Shown here one piece after another: positions 1 to 5,666 of a stretch of 9,454 nt of DNA. Each line of letters starts with the position of its first letter. Positions within the stretch are counted from its first letter, which is position 1. Location: assembly GCA_003650785.1 (NCBI GenBank), contig QMRW01000044.1:1-9454 (forward strand), given 5' to 3'. The position numbers were made by a program, and so were the translations under genes. The notes under the pieces were generated by a model. That model worked only from the letters and a program-made list of their open reading frames with translations. It did not search any database and was not told the DNA's origin. Source of the stretch: Thermoprotei archaeon. Its GTDB lineage: Archaea > Thermoproteota > Thermoprotei > Thermofilales > B20-G17.

Positions 1-809
1 ATCTCTCTAGCATCTCCTAGACTCAGTCCAGCACAGTATCCCGGTATGTAGTTGCAATAGCAGTCTATATGTATATGCCACGGTCTCGTCAACTCGTCTA
101 TACAAGTATCTTTAAAGAAGTATCTAGCAGGATAGCTAGGAAAGAGATGTGATAGTTTATAAACTAGACGTCCCATTGGAAGTAGTATTCCATATCTTAA
201 AATCGTGTACATAGATTCTTTACCTATCCTCTTGAGATAGTCTTCGAACTTAATAGTGCCCTTAATCTCCATCCTAGTAAGTTGTCTGTAGAAGACTGGA
301 TGGTATACGAGTAAATTACTAATCCCAAATACCCTTACTGCTTCTCTATAACCTCTCTCTACCCTCTCAAAAGGCACACACTCCACTGTAAAGGGGTTTG
401 CACTTATCAGAATACCATCCAGTCCTCTCTCTTTAAGCTCTAGCATCCTCCTTCTAGTAATATCATCATCTACACACCAGAAGCAGTTAGTTTCTACGAA
501 GAGTGAGGGTATCTCGAACTTCTTGACTTCTTCTACAACCCTAAGTAACAAATCGAATCTTAGAAAAGGTTCACCACCGGTCAGATGTAGACCATAATTT
601 AATCCTATAATCCCCTTAATTCCAGAAGGATAGAACTTAGAGAAGTACTTAGAAAGGCCCTTTAGAATTCGCTTTAGCCTATCTAAATCGATCCAATCAT
701 TACTCCACTTTGGAGAGCAGGCGTACATACAATGACGACATTCACAGGTACATTTGTATGATAGTATAAGTCCTGCTGAAATAGGCTCCCTTACCTTAAG
801 CACATACAC
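1..809 (-). CDS. Radical SAM protein, C-terminus cut by window edge
   Basis: This minus-strand frame is open from a GTG at 809 (alternative GTG at 803) to the window edge: 269 codons with no stop. An in-frame TAG lies just upstream, near 829. It shows the radical SAM cluster motif CX3CX2C at residues 20, 24 and 27, which binds the [4Fe-4S] cluster that cleaves S-adenosylmethionine, with a further Cys at 31. A GGEP motif for SAM binding follows at 78-81. Near the cut end, residues 246-266 hold a His/Cys-rich stretch (HIHIDCYCNYIPGYC, then GLSLGD) with Cys at 250, 252 and 259, suggesting a second metal site or SPASM-like tail. No substrate can be named. There is no clear Shine-Dalgarno sequence, so the transcript may be leaderless. 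The gene diverges from the vapBC remnant. Family is secure; function is unknown. Confidence 0.9.
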   Translation of the reverse strand, partial: MYVLKVREPISAGLILSYKCTCECRHCMYACSPKWSNDWIDLDRLKRILKGLSKYFSKFYPSGIKGIIGLNYGLHLTGGEPFLRFDLLLRVVEEVKKFEIPSLFVETNCFWCVDDDITRRRMLELKERGLDGILISANPFTVECVPFERVERGYREAVRVFGISNLLVYHPVFYRQLTRMEIKGTIKFEDYLKRIGKESMYTILRYGILLPMGRLVYKLSHLFPSYPARYFFKDTCIDELTRPWHIHIDCYCNYIPGYCAGLSLGDARE

Positions 810-904
810 AATCTTAATTAAAGTACTATCCTATATTCCTTCTGGGATTCGAATATTTTGCGTATTATTAGGTCTGATAAGATTGAATTTGTTTCCTGAT
901 TCGT

Positions 905-915
905 AAAATTTAAAC
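905..915 (+). promoter_or_regulatory. TATA-like box before the vapB remnant
   Basis: The AT-rich motif AAAATTTAAAC is centred about 33 bp before the vapB ATG at 944. That is the archaeal TATA-box distance for a transcript starting near 937. A purine-rich GGAAGG lies at 936-941. Assigned by position and composition only. Confidence 0.35.
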
Positions 916-943
916 GCCTTCAAATAGTACCGTAGGAAGGATC

Positions 944-1182
944 ATGGTTGAGGTTATAGTTACGAGAAAGTTTCAGGTTACCATTCCCAAGGAGATTAGA
1001 GAGACACTTGAAATAAACGTTGGAGATAGACTAATGATTAAATAGCTGATAGCAAGATAGTCATGGAGCCTATTAGACCCTCCGATGTTCTAAGAAAACT
1101 CTCCACAATCACTAATAGATTCCTCGGTGGTCCTGAGAGGATCGATGTAGTGGAATTAATGAGGAGTCTCCTAAAAGGGAGA
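944..1182 (+). pseudogene. vapB: Frameshifted VapB antitoxin (AbrB/SpoVT fold)
   Basis: The ATG at 944 opens a 33-residue frame ending in TAG at 1043. Its start, MVEVIVTRKFQVTIPKEIRE, is the classic swapped-hairpin AbrB DNA-binding domain of archaeal VapB antitoxins, followed by a VGDRL motif. The rest of the protein continues in another frame from 1042: IADSKIVMEPIRPSDVLRKL, then a GGPERIDVVELMRSLLK tail typical of this antitoxin group. Adding one A to the AAA run at 1040-1042 would join both halves into one protein of about 80 residues before the toxin begins. VapB normally represses its own operon and blocks the VapC RNase. Decay, a sequencing error in the A run, or slippage could explain the break; the damaged toxin next door favours decay. 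Confidence 0.8.
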
Positions 1183-1183
1183 C

Positions 1184-1440
1184 ATGTCTACGTTGATGCT
1201 AACTTTTTTCATTTATATGACTTTGAAGTATCCAGATTTCTATAGAGCATGCTATAATATATTAAACCTACTTATATTGAAGGAGTTTAGTTGTTATAAA
1301 ATCATTGCAAGAAAACTCCCCATTTCAGTAGAGAGATGAATTGAAGTATCAAAATGTTAGACTATGCCCTTCGCTCTCGACCCCTAGTAGTTGTTCCCGA
1401 TGACCTATTATTAGTAAAGCTTAAACCTGTACTCCACTAA
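1184..1440 (+). pseudogene. vapC: Decayed VapC toxin (PIN-domain RNase) remnant
   Basis: Three pieces in shifting frames resemble one PIN-domain protein. First is VYVDANFFHLY at 1186-1218, carrying the first catalytic Asp and read in frame with the end of vapB. Second is a piece from 1217 to a TGA at 1337 (TLKYPDFYRACYNILN, then IIARKLPISVER). Third is a piece from 1354 to a TAA at 1438 (MLDYALRSRPLVVVPDDLLL). Together they cover only part of a usual 130-140 residue VapC, and the C-terminal catalytic acids are missing. An intact VapC is a magnesium-dependent RNase held in check by VapB. An ATG overlapping the end of vapB at 1184 hints at the former overlapped arrangement, with one base lost. 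I regard this as a dead toxin. The third fragment is the weakest match. Confidence 0.65.
1417..1426 (+). promoter_or_regulatory. TATA-like box for the nucleoside phosphorylase
   Basis: AAGCTTAAAC is centred about 37 bp before the ATG at 1459. The same nine bases AAGCTTAAA lie at 4819-4827, about 35 bp before ecfT, suggesting similar promoters. A start site near 1447 would leave a leader of about a dozen bases that still includes the ribosome binding site. Confidence 0.35.
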
Positions 1441-1449
1441 AACCTTTTT

Positions 1450-1455
1450 GGTGAT
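1450..1455 (+). promoter_or_regulatory. Ribosome binding site GGTGAT
   Basis: GGTGAT, a strong match to the archaeal anti-Shine-Dalgarno sequence, ends three bases before the ATG at 1459 and fixes that start. The first residues it gives, MNPVHILAK, match the N-terminus I recall for Sulfolobus MTA phosphorylase. Confidence 0.7.
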
Positions 1456-1458
1456 GCT

Positions 1459-2190
1459 ATGAACCCCGTTCATATATTGGCTAAGCCTGGGGATATTGCT
1501 GAGAGAGCTATAGTGGCAGGAGATCCCGCCAGAGTGAAGTATATATCTGAAATGCTTGAAAATCCGAGACTTGTTAATGATAATAGAGGTTTTCTCACAT
1601 ATACTGGGAGTTATGAGGGTGTTGAAGTAACTATAGCTACTCATGGTGTAGGTGCACCATCCTCAGCTATAGTCTTCGAGGAATTGATTATGCTAGGAGC
1701 TAAGGTTATAGTGAGACTCGGAACTACAGGGGGAATAATCGAAGACCTGCATATAGGTGATGTAGTAATACCTAGTGGAGCTGCCTATATGCTAGGTGGG
1801 ACTATAGGAGCCTATGCTGGTGAGCTTGTCTTTATACCCGCAGTACCCGATTTTACTACTCTTTCTCTATTAGTTGAAGAGGCAAGAAGATCAGGATTGA
1901 AATTCATAGTAGCTCCTATCGTAAGTAGTGATGCATTCTATGAGGAATCCTCAGAATTCGTAAAAAAGTGGTCAGAAAGAGGCATAGTATCTGTAGAAAT
2001 GGAATGTGCGACTCTATTTATATTGGGATTAATGAGGAAAGTAAAGACGGGGGCATTACTCATTGTGAGTAATAGTCTAATTCACGAGACAGAGAAGAGA
2101 CTCCGAACTGCAGAAGAGCTAGAGGAGAGCGTACATAGAGCTGCAGAAGTTGTCCTAAAAGCTATAACAAAAATTCAATTAGATGAATAG
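1459..2190 (+). CDS. NP-I nucleoside phosphorylase, MTA phosphorylase-like
   Basis: This 243-residue cytosolic enzyme belongs to the hexameric NP-I family (E. coli PNP/uridine phosphorylase type). It resembles S. solfataricus 5'-methylthioadenosine phosphorylase from its first residues to its end. Such enzymes split a purine nucleoside with phosphate into free base and (methylthio)ribose-1-phosphate. Visible motifs are GDPAR at 21-25 (phosphate), RLGTTGG at 86-92, SSDAFY at 156-161 (base pocket) and VEMECATLF at 179-187, whose Met-Glu pair contacts the ribose. After it the family normally has Ser-Asp; here it is Ser204-Asn205 (IVSNSLIHE), so the proposed base-protonating Asp is replaced. This may change base preference toward 6-oxopurines or lower activity on adenosines. 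Length is normal and the frame is intact. It stands alone with its own promoter. MTA phosphorylase is the first guess; inosine- or methylthioinosine-type phosphorylase is possible. Confidence 0.9.
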   Translation: MNPVHILAKPGDIAERAIVAGDPARVKYISEMLENPRLVNDNRGFLTYTGSYEGVEVTIATHGVGAPSSAIVFEELIMLGAKVIVRLGTTGGIIEDLHIGDVVIPSGAAYMLGGTIGAYAGELVFIPAVPDFTTLSLLVEEARRSGLKFIVAPIVSSDAFYEESSEFVKKWSERGIVSVEMECATLFILGLMRKVKTGALLIVSNSLIHETEKRLRTAEELEESVHRAAEVVLKAITKIQLDE

Positions 2191-2435
2191 ATAATACGAG
2201 TAATTCACAAAGTATAGATGATCTGCATGGAAAATTAATGTAAATAATAGCTATCACTTCTCTAAGGGAAAAAGCGCTATTTTGAATACGGGTAAGCTAT
2301 TGGGTGGAATAAGTATAAAAGTGATTTTAAGCTAGAAAATGTTAGTAGTCCTTAGTAAAGTTTCCTATTACTTCATTCTGCATAAAATCAATATAAGAAT
2401 GAGACTCTTTGTTTATGAAGTAAAGAGGGAAGTTC
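2191..2435 (+). other. Intergenic gap with promoter for the dehydrogenase
   Basis: I see no coding frame worth reporting in these 245 bp on either strand. TATA-like stretches occur at 2309-2318 (GTATAAAAGT) and 2382-2396 (ATAAAATCAATATAA). The second is well placed for a transcript starting near 2420. AGAGGGA at 2424-2430, five bases before the ATG at 2436, is the likely ribosome binding site of the dehydrogenase. Confidence 0.4.
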
Positions 2436-3434
2436 ATGAGAGCTGCGGTACTAATCCGTCCTGGTCAGATCGAGGTGAAGGATATTCAAGATCCTCAAGT
2501 GAGTCCAAATGAGGTTCTCATTCGAGTTAGAGCGACAGGAATATGTGGGACTGATATGGCAATTTACGAAGGTAGGCTAAAGGTTGGACTTCCTCATATT
2601 CCTGGACATGAATTCTCGGGTGAGATTGCTGAGACTGGAGATGAAGTCACTAATCTTAAGTATGGAGATAGAGTGGTCTCTGAGATAAATATCACATGCG
2701 GAAAATGTTGGTTCTGTACTCGTGGGCTAAGAACTCATTGTCTCCATAGAGCTGCAATAGGTATAGACCTTCCCGGCTCATTTGCTGAGTATGTTAAGGT
2801 TCCTGCAACTAATGTACATAGAATTCCCGACATCATTAGTTTTGAGGATGCTGTTTTTGTGGAACCATTAGCAGCATGTTTACGGCTAGTAGAACTTTCA
2901 CCAATCCCTCCTGATGGAACAGTTATAGTACTGGGCCCTGGTCCTATAGGACTACTCTGTCTACAACTAGCAAAGTTACATGGGGCAAATGTTATTGTTA
3001 TTGGAACCAGATGGTCTAGATTGAACATAGCTAAGATACTTGGAGCCGATGCTGTAGTGAACATCAATGAGGAGGATCCCGTGGCAAGGGTTAAAGAACT
3101 CACAGATGGTAGAGGTGGTGATATGGTTATCGAGGCAACCGGTAATCCCCTAGGGTTTGAGTTAGCTCTCAAACTCGTGAGAGCTTGTGGAGTTATTGCT
3201 GTAAAGAGTACACATGGACTTCCTGTAAGCTTTGATCTAACAAAAGCAGTTGTTAATGAGGTGAAGATACAAGGATCGAGATGTGGGCCATTCAATCCTG
3301 CAATTAGACTATTAGCTACTAAGAGAATAAGGGTAAGTGAACTAGTAACACATACAATACCTCTTGAGCATATAGCCGAGGCTTTCATGCTGATAAAGTC
3401 TCGTCAAGCTCTAAAAGTGATACTATATCCATGA
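2436..3434 (+). CDS. Zinc-dependent medium-chain alcohol/polyol dehydrogenase
   Basis: This 332-residue protein belongs to the medium-chain dehydrogenase family, in the sorbitol/threonine dehydrogenase-like branch, and should oxidise an alcohol or polyol with NAD(P). The N-terminal GroES-like domain has catalytic zinc ligands Cys37 (GICGTD), His58-Glu59 (GHE) and Glu143 (VEPLA). A structural zinc loop has four cysteines at 88, 91, 94 and 102. The Rossmann fold starts at about 162 with LGPGPIG (Gly167, 169, 172). The loop after the second strand reads GTRWSRL (190-196), lacking the acidic residue usual for strict NAD use, so NADP or dual use is possible. Length and both zinc sites are complete, so it should be active. 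The substrate cannot be read from the sequence. It is flanked by gaps of 245 and 192 bp, so it is probably transcribed alone, and no link to the transporter is evident. Confidence 0.92.
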   Translation: MRAAVLIRPGQIEVKDIQDPQVSPNEVLIRVRATGICGTDMAIYEGRLKVGLPHIPGHEFSGEIAETGDEVTNLKYGDRVVSEINITCGKCWFCTRGLRTHCLHRAAIGIDLPGSFAEYVKVPATNVHRIPDIISFEDAVFVEPLAACLRLVELSPIPPDGTVIVLGPGPIGLLCLQLAKLHGANVIVIGTRWSRLNIAKILGADAVVNINEEDPVARVKELTDGRGGDMVIEATGNPLGFELALKLVRACGVIAVKSTHGLPVSFDLTKAVVNEVKIQGSRCGPFNPAIRLLATKRIRVSELVTHTIPLEHIAEAFMLIKSRQALKVILYP

Positions 3435-3509
3435 CTAATTCATTTCAGTTAATGATCGTAGTGAACTGTGTGAGAGCACTACCTTAATATACGATTGTTG
3501 GAGACTTTT

Positions 3510-3602
3510 ATGGCATTTCAGAAGGAAATAGAATTCGATCAGCAGAAAAGGCTATATAAGGAGGTTCTCTATCAATTGTTATTAATATTCATGCTTAGAT
3601 AA
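3510..3602 (+). CDS. Possible 30-residue ORF, unrecognised
   Basis: An ATG-to-TAA frame of 30 residues lies in the gap between the dehydrogenase and the S component. It begins MAFQKEIEFDQQKRLYKEVL and ends with a hydrophobic YQLLLIFMLR. GGAG lies nine bases before the ATG, and a TATA-like TTAATATA lies about 22 bp upstream, closer than usual. The charged start followed by a hydrophobic end resembles a small protein or the head of a lost gene. I recognise no family, and chance is quite possible at this length. Confidence 0.2.
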   Translation: MAFQKEIEFDQQKRLYKEVLYQLLLIFMLR

Positions 3603-3616
3603 TGGTAAATAAATGA

Positions 3617-3626
3617 GGAGAAAAAG
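3617..3626 (-). terminator. T-run after the S-component gene
   Basis: Read on the minus strand, the stop codon at 3627-3629 is followed at once by CTTTTTCTCC. Short T-runs of this kind commonly serve as archaeal transcription terminators. No hairpin precedes it, as is normal in archaea. Confidence 0.3.
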
Positions 3627-4496
3627 TTATTCAATAAATTGAATTCTATCCGTCCAATGTAAACCCCACTTTTTGACCATTGGGTACAGGACAAATCCTA
3701 GTACTGGGCTTACTATAGCCGTAACTAATCCATTGTTTATAGTTACCCAGGGTACAAACCAACCCCATATGAACAGTGGTGGTAATCCTATAAATGGCTC
3801 TGCTATGTCTAACCACCAGCCTATATAGATAGCGCATAGAAGACTTCCGACGAGTACTCCCCATAGGTAGAACTCAAAAATCGAACGAGCGCTTCTAAAG
3901 GTCTGATCTTTCATAAGCTTATACGGTATATACGCTATTAGGAAGTTGCCTATAAAGCCTCCGATACTTCCAACACTGAGGTATCCAGCGAGTGCATCAG
4001 CGATAAAGTTTCCAACAGCACATCCAATACACCCTGGAATACCAAATAGAACTCCAAAGAGAGCAGATAGACAATTTGCTGGTCTTATCCATGTGAACCC
4101 GGGTATTATTGCAAGTCCACCTGTTGCAGTCAGTCCACCTCCATAGATTGCCGCACAGAGTGCAGCAACTGATACATCTATAGCATCCCATTTTATAATC
4201 TGTCTCGTGATTTTACCACCTTTAATTGTATATCCAAGAAGCTCCATGAAGAAGAGGATCGTGATTGGAATCCAGACAAGGGCACCTACGATAAGCCAGA
4301 ATGTATAGCCAGGACTCAGGAATGCTGCACCCCATATCCAGACCTGAGGACCTGCTTTCCATATCTCTCCAACCTTAGTGAAGAATGTCCATGTACCCCA
4401 TACACAGAGGCCTATCGCAATTATTGCAATTATTATTGCTAGTGGGATAAAGAATTTAGGATATGTAGGCTTCTCTATCTCTTCACTCTCTGTCAT
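3627..4496 (-). CDS. ECF transporter S component, QueT-like membrane protein
   Basis: This 289-residue polytopic membrane protein probably binds the substrate of an energy-coupling-factor importer. After a short charged cytosolic start come two hydrophobic segments (about 14-38 and 62-88). An S-component-like core begins near 104 (KWDAIDVSVAALCAAIYGGG) with helices at about 104-130, 138-163, 172-193, 207-228 and 246-272. The stretch at 138-170 (RPANCLSALFGVLFGIPGCIG, then AVGNFIADAL) resembles the arginine-led, small-residue-rich helices of QueT-type S components. Cysteines sit at 114, 142, 156, 159 and 221. The core alone is the usual S-component size of about 185 residues; the first 100 residues are extra. 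Its ATG overlaps the TGA of the upstream small membrane protein, so translation is coupled. The divergent ecfT and ATPase genes supply the remaining subunits. Substrate is inferred to be a nucleoside or purine-like compound because a deaminase lies in the partner operon. Confidence 0.8.
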   Translation of the reverse strand: MTESEEIEKPTYPKFFIPLAIIIAIIAIGLCVWGTWTFFTKVGEIWKAGPQVWIWGAAFLSPGYTFWLIVGALVWIPITILFFMELLGYTIKGGKITRQIIKWDAIDVSVAALCAAIYGGGLTATGGLAIIPGFTWIRPANCLSALFGVLFGIPGCIGCAVGNFIADALAGYLSVGSIGGFIGNFLIAYIPYKLMKDQTFRSARSIFEFYLWGVLVGSLLCAIYIGWWLDIAEPFIGLPPLFIWGWFVPWVTINNGLVTAIVSPVLGFVLYPMVKKWGLHWTDRIQFIE

Positions 4497-4771
4497 CCTC
4501 TCGCCCTCCTAATAGCACTATAGGCTATAATTAAACCTATCATTAGTATTACAACCCCCACAGCGTTGAGCACTAGTCCCGGTCCGCTCCCAATCTTACC
4601 ATAAAGACCAGTGTGCACTAGGACAAAGTATAGTCCGAAGGTTATTAGCCAACCCACTCCTATGAAGGTTAATAGCAATCCACCTCTTTTCTTTAGTGCT
4701 GCCATGAGAATCCCTACTATTAGTACTATAATGCCTATTGCCAGAACAACCTCCCATGCAGGGAAGTACAT
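4493..4771 (-). CDS. Small three-helix membrane protein beside ECF S component
   Basis: This 92-residue protein is almost entirely membrane: segments at about 5-26, 31-53 and 64-86, a KKRG turn between the first two, and a basic RRARG tail. By the positive-inside rule the first loop and the C-terminus are probably cytosolic. I recognise no family. It is the first gene of a two-gene minus-strand operon, and its stop overlaps the start of the S component by four bases (ATGA), which argues that the two are made together. The nearest known parallel is CbiN/NikN, small membrane subunits of metal-type ECF importers, but their usual two-helix form and sequence are not evident here. It could be an accessory or assembly subunit of this transporter. 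The intact frame, tight coupling and clean hydrophobic pattern make the gene itself credible. Confidence 0.75.
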   Translation of the reverse strand: MYFPAWEVVLAIGIIVLIVGILMAALKKRGGLLLTFIGVGWLITFGLYFVLVHTGLYGKIGSGPGLVLNAVGVVILMIGLIIAYSAIRRARG

Positions 4772-4799
4772 AGGTATCGTATACTCACATATGCTAGTA

Positions 4800-4810
4800 G
4801 CTTATAAAAC
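4800..4810 (-). promoter_or_regulatory. TATA-like box for the minus-strand membrane operon
   Basis: On the minus strand the sequence reads GTTTTATAAGC, centred about 34 bp before the ATG at 4771. Transcription would start near 4779, leaving a leader of only about eight bases. It sits back to back with the ecfT TATA box, about 20 bp apart. Confidence 0.45.
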
Positions 4811-4816
4811 TATCCG

Positions 4817-4829
4817 TTAAGCTTAAATA
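4817..4829 (+). promoter_or_regulatory. TATA-like box and 10-bp palindrome before ecfT
   Basis: CTTAAATA at 4822-4829 is placed for a start near 4852, giving a very short leader before the ATG at 4860. Overlapping it, TTAAGCTTAA at 4817-4826 is a perfect 10-bp palindrome. In this position it could be an operator for the divergent pair of transporter transcripts, though AT-rich palindromes of this size also occur by chance. Confidence 0.4.
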
Positions 4830-4859
4830 AACTCCTAGACCTCTAAGGTTGAATGTCCT

Positions 4860-5666
4860 ATGGCCTTTGAGTACGGGCTCTATATTCCCAGAGATACTTT
4901 CATCCATAAGCTTGATCCTAGGGCTAAATTAATATGGTTTCTCATGGTATTTATAGCTTCAATTATATGCCAATTCGATGGTAGAATCTCCTTTCCGATA
5001 TATCTAAGTCTTCTATTAATGGTGGCTCTCTCTAAGCTCCCCTGGAGTCGAATATGGCTAGTCACCATCAATACATTTGTCTTTCTAATCACATGCTTAC
5101 TACTATGGCCACCATACTATGCCAATCATGGGGTAACACTCTTCAGAGTTCCTATAATTGGTTGGGAGTATACTGATGTGGGCTTATTAGTGGCATTCGG
5201 TAAGATGTTTCTCATAGTGAACCCTATCATAGCTATCCTGATAATTTTCTGCACTACAATGCCCTCAGGTCTAGTCTTCTGTATACACTCCCTAAGACTA
5301 CCGTATAAAGCAGGCTTCATCCTAACAATTGCACTTAGGTTTTTACCTGTAGCGATTAGAGAGACTAGGACAATCATGGAGGCTCAAATGTCCCGAGGAC
5401 TTGAACTCCAACGAGGTAATATTCTCCAGAGGTTGAGAAATTTTGCTCCTATATTTATCCCATTATTCGTAAGAATGATGAAGGGTGTTGTTGAGTTAAG
5501 TGTTAGTCTAGAGAGTAAGTGTTTTGGAGCTAAGAGGAAACGTACATTTGTTCATGAATTCAAATGGGGGAGGAGAGAAACTATTTACATCCTAATATTT
5601 GGAGTGTACTACACGATAGTAGTGAGTTTAAGTTTCATCTACTCACCAATAAAATGGGGTTGGTAA
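4860..5666 (+). CDS. ecfT: ECF transporter transmembrane (T) component
   Basis: This 268-residue membrane protein is the scaffold that links the substrate-binding S subunit to the two ATPases of an energy-coupling-factor importer. The start carries the family motif HKLDPRAKL at 16-24, followed by hydrophobic segments at about 25-37, 45-58, 66-83, 105-131 and 150-165. Then come two long amphipathic coupling helices. The first ends in AQMSRG at 175-180, keeping the Arg-Gly of the conserved Ala-Arg-Gly type motif. The second has ESKCFGAKRKRT at 218-229, where the usual Arg is Lys220 and the next residue is Cys. A last membrane helix lies at about 241-260. These coupling motifs normally dock into grooves on the ATPases. 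The gene leads a four-gene plus-strand operon, and its TAA overlaps the next ATG. Confidence 0.92.
   Translation: MAFEYGLYIPRDTFIHKLDPRAKLIWFLMVFIASIICQFDGRISFPIYLSLLLMVALSKLPWSRIWLVTINTFVFLITCLLLWPPYYANHGVTLFRVPIIGWEYTDVGLLVAFGKMFLIVNPIIAILIIFCTTMPSGLVFCIHSLRLPYKAGFILTIALRFLPVAIRETRTIMEAQMSRGLELQRGNILQRLRNFAPIFIPLFVRMMKGVVELSVSLESKCFGAKRKRTFVHEFKWGRRETIYILIFGVYYTIVVSLSFIYSPIKWGW

Noticed and set aside
845..858. GGGATTCGAAT as a tRNA T-arm
   Set aside because: It resembles the T-loop sequence, but I could not find an acceptor, D-arm or anticodon stem around it on either strand.
2735..3388. 217-residue minus-strand frame opposite the dehydrogenase
   Set aside because: It has no recognisable domain and an odd Ser/Thr/Pro-rich composition, and it lies fully inside an unmistakable zinc dehydrogenase gene on the other strand.
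5564..5665. Extended start of the deaminase inside ecfT
   Set aside because: The added 34 residues come from ecfT DNA in another frame and resemble no amidohydrolase. Family homology begins right after the ATG at 5666.
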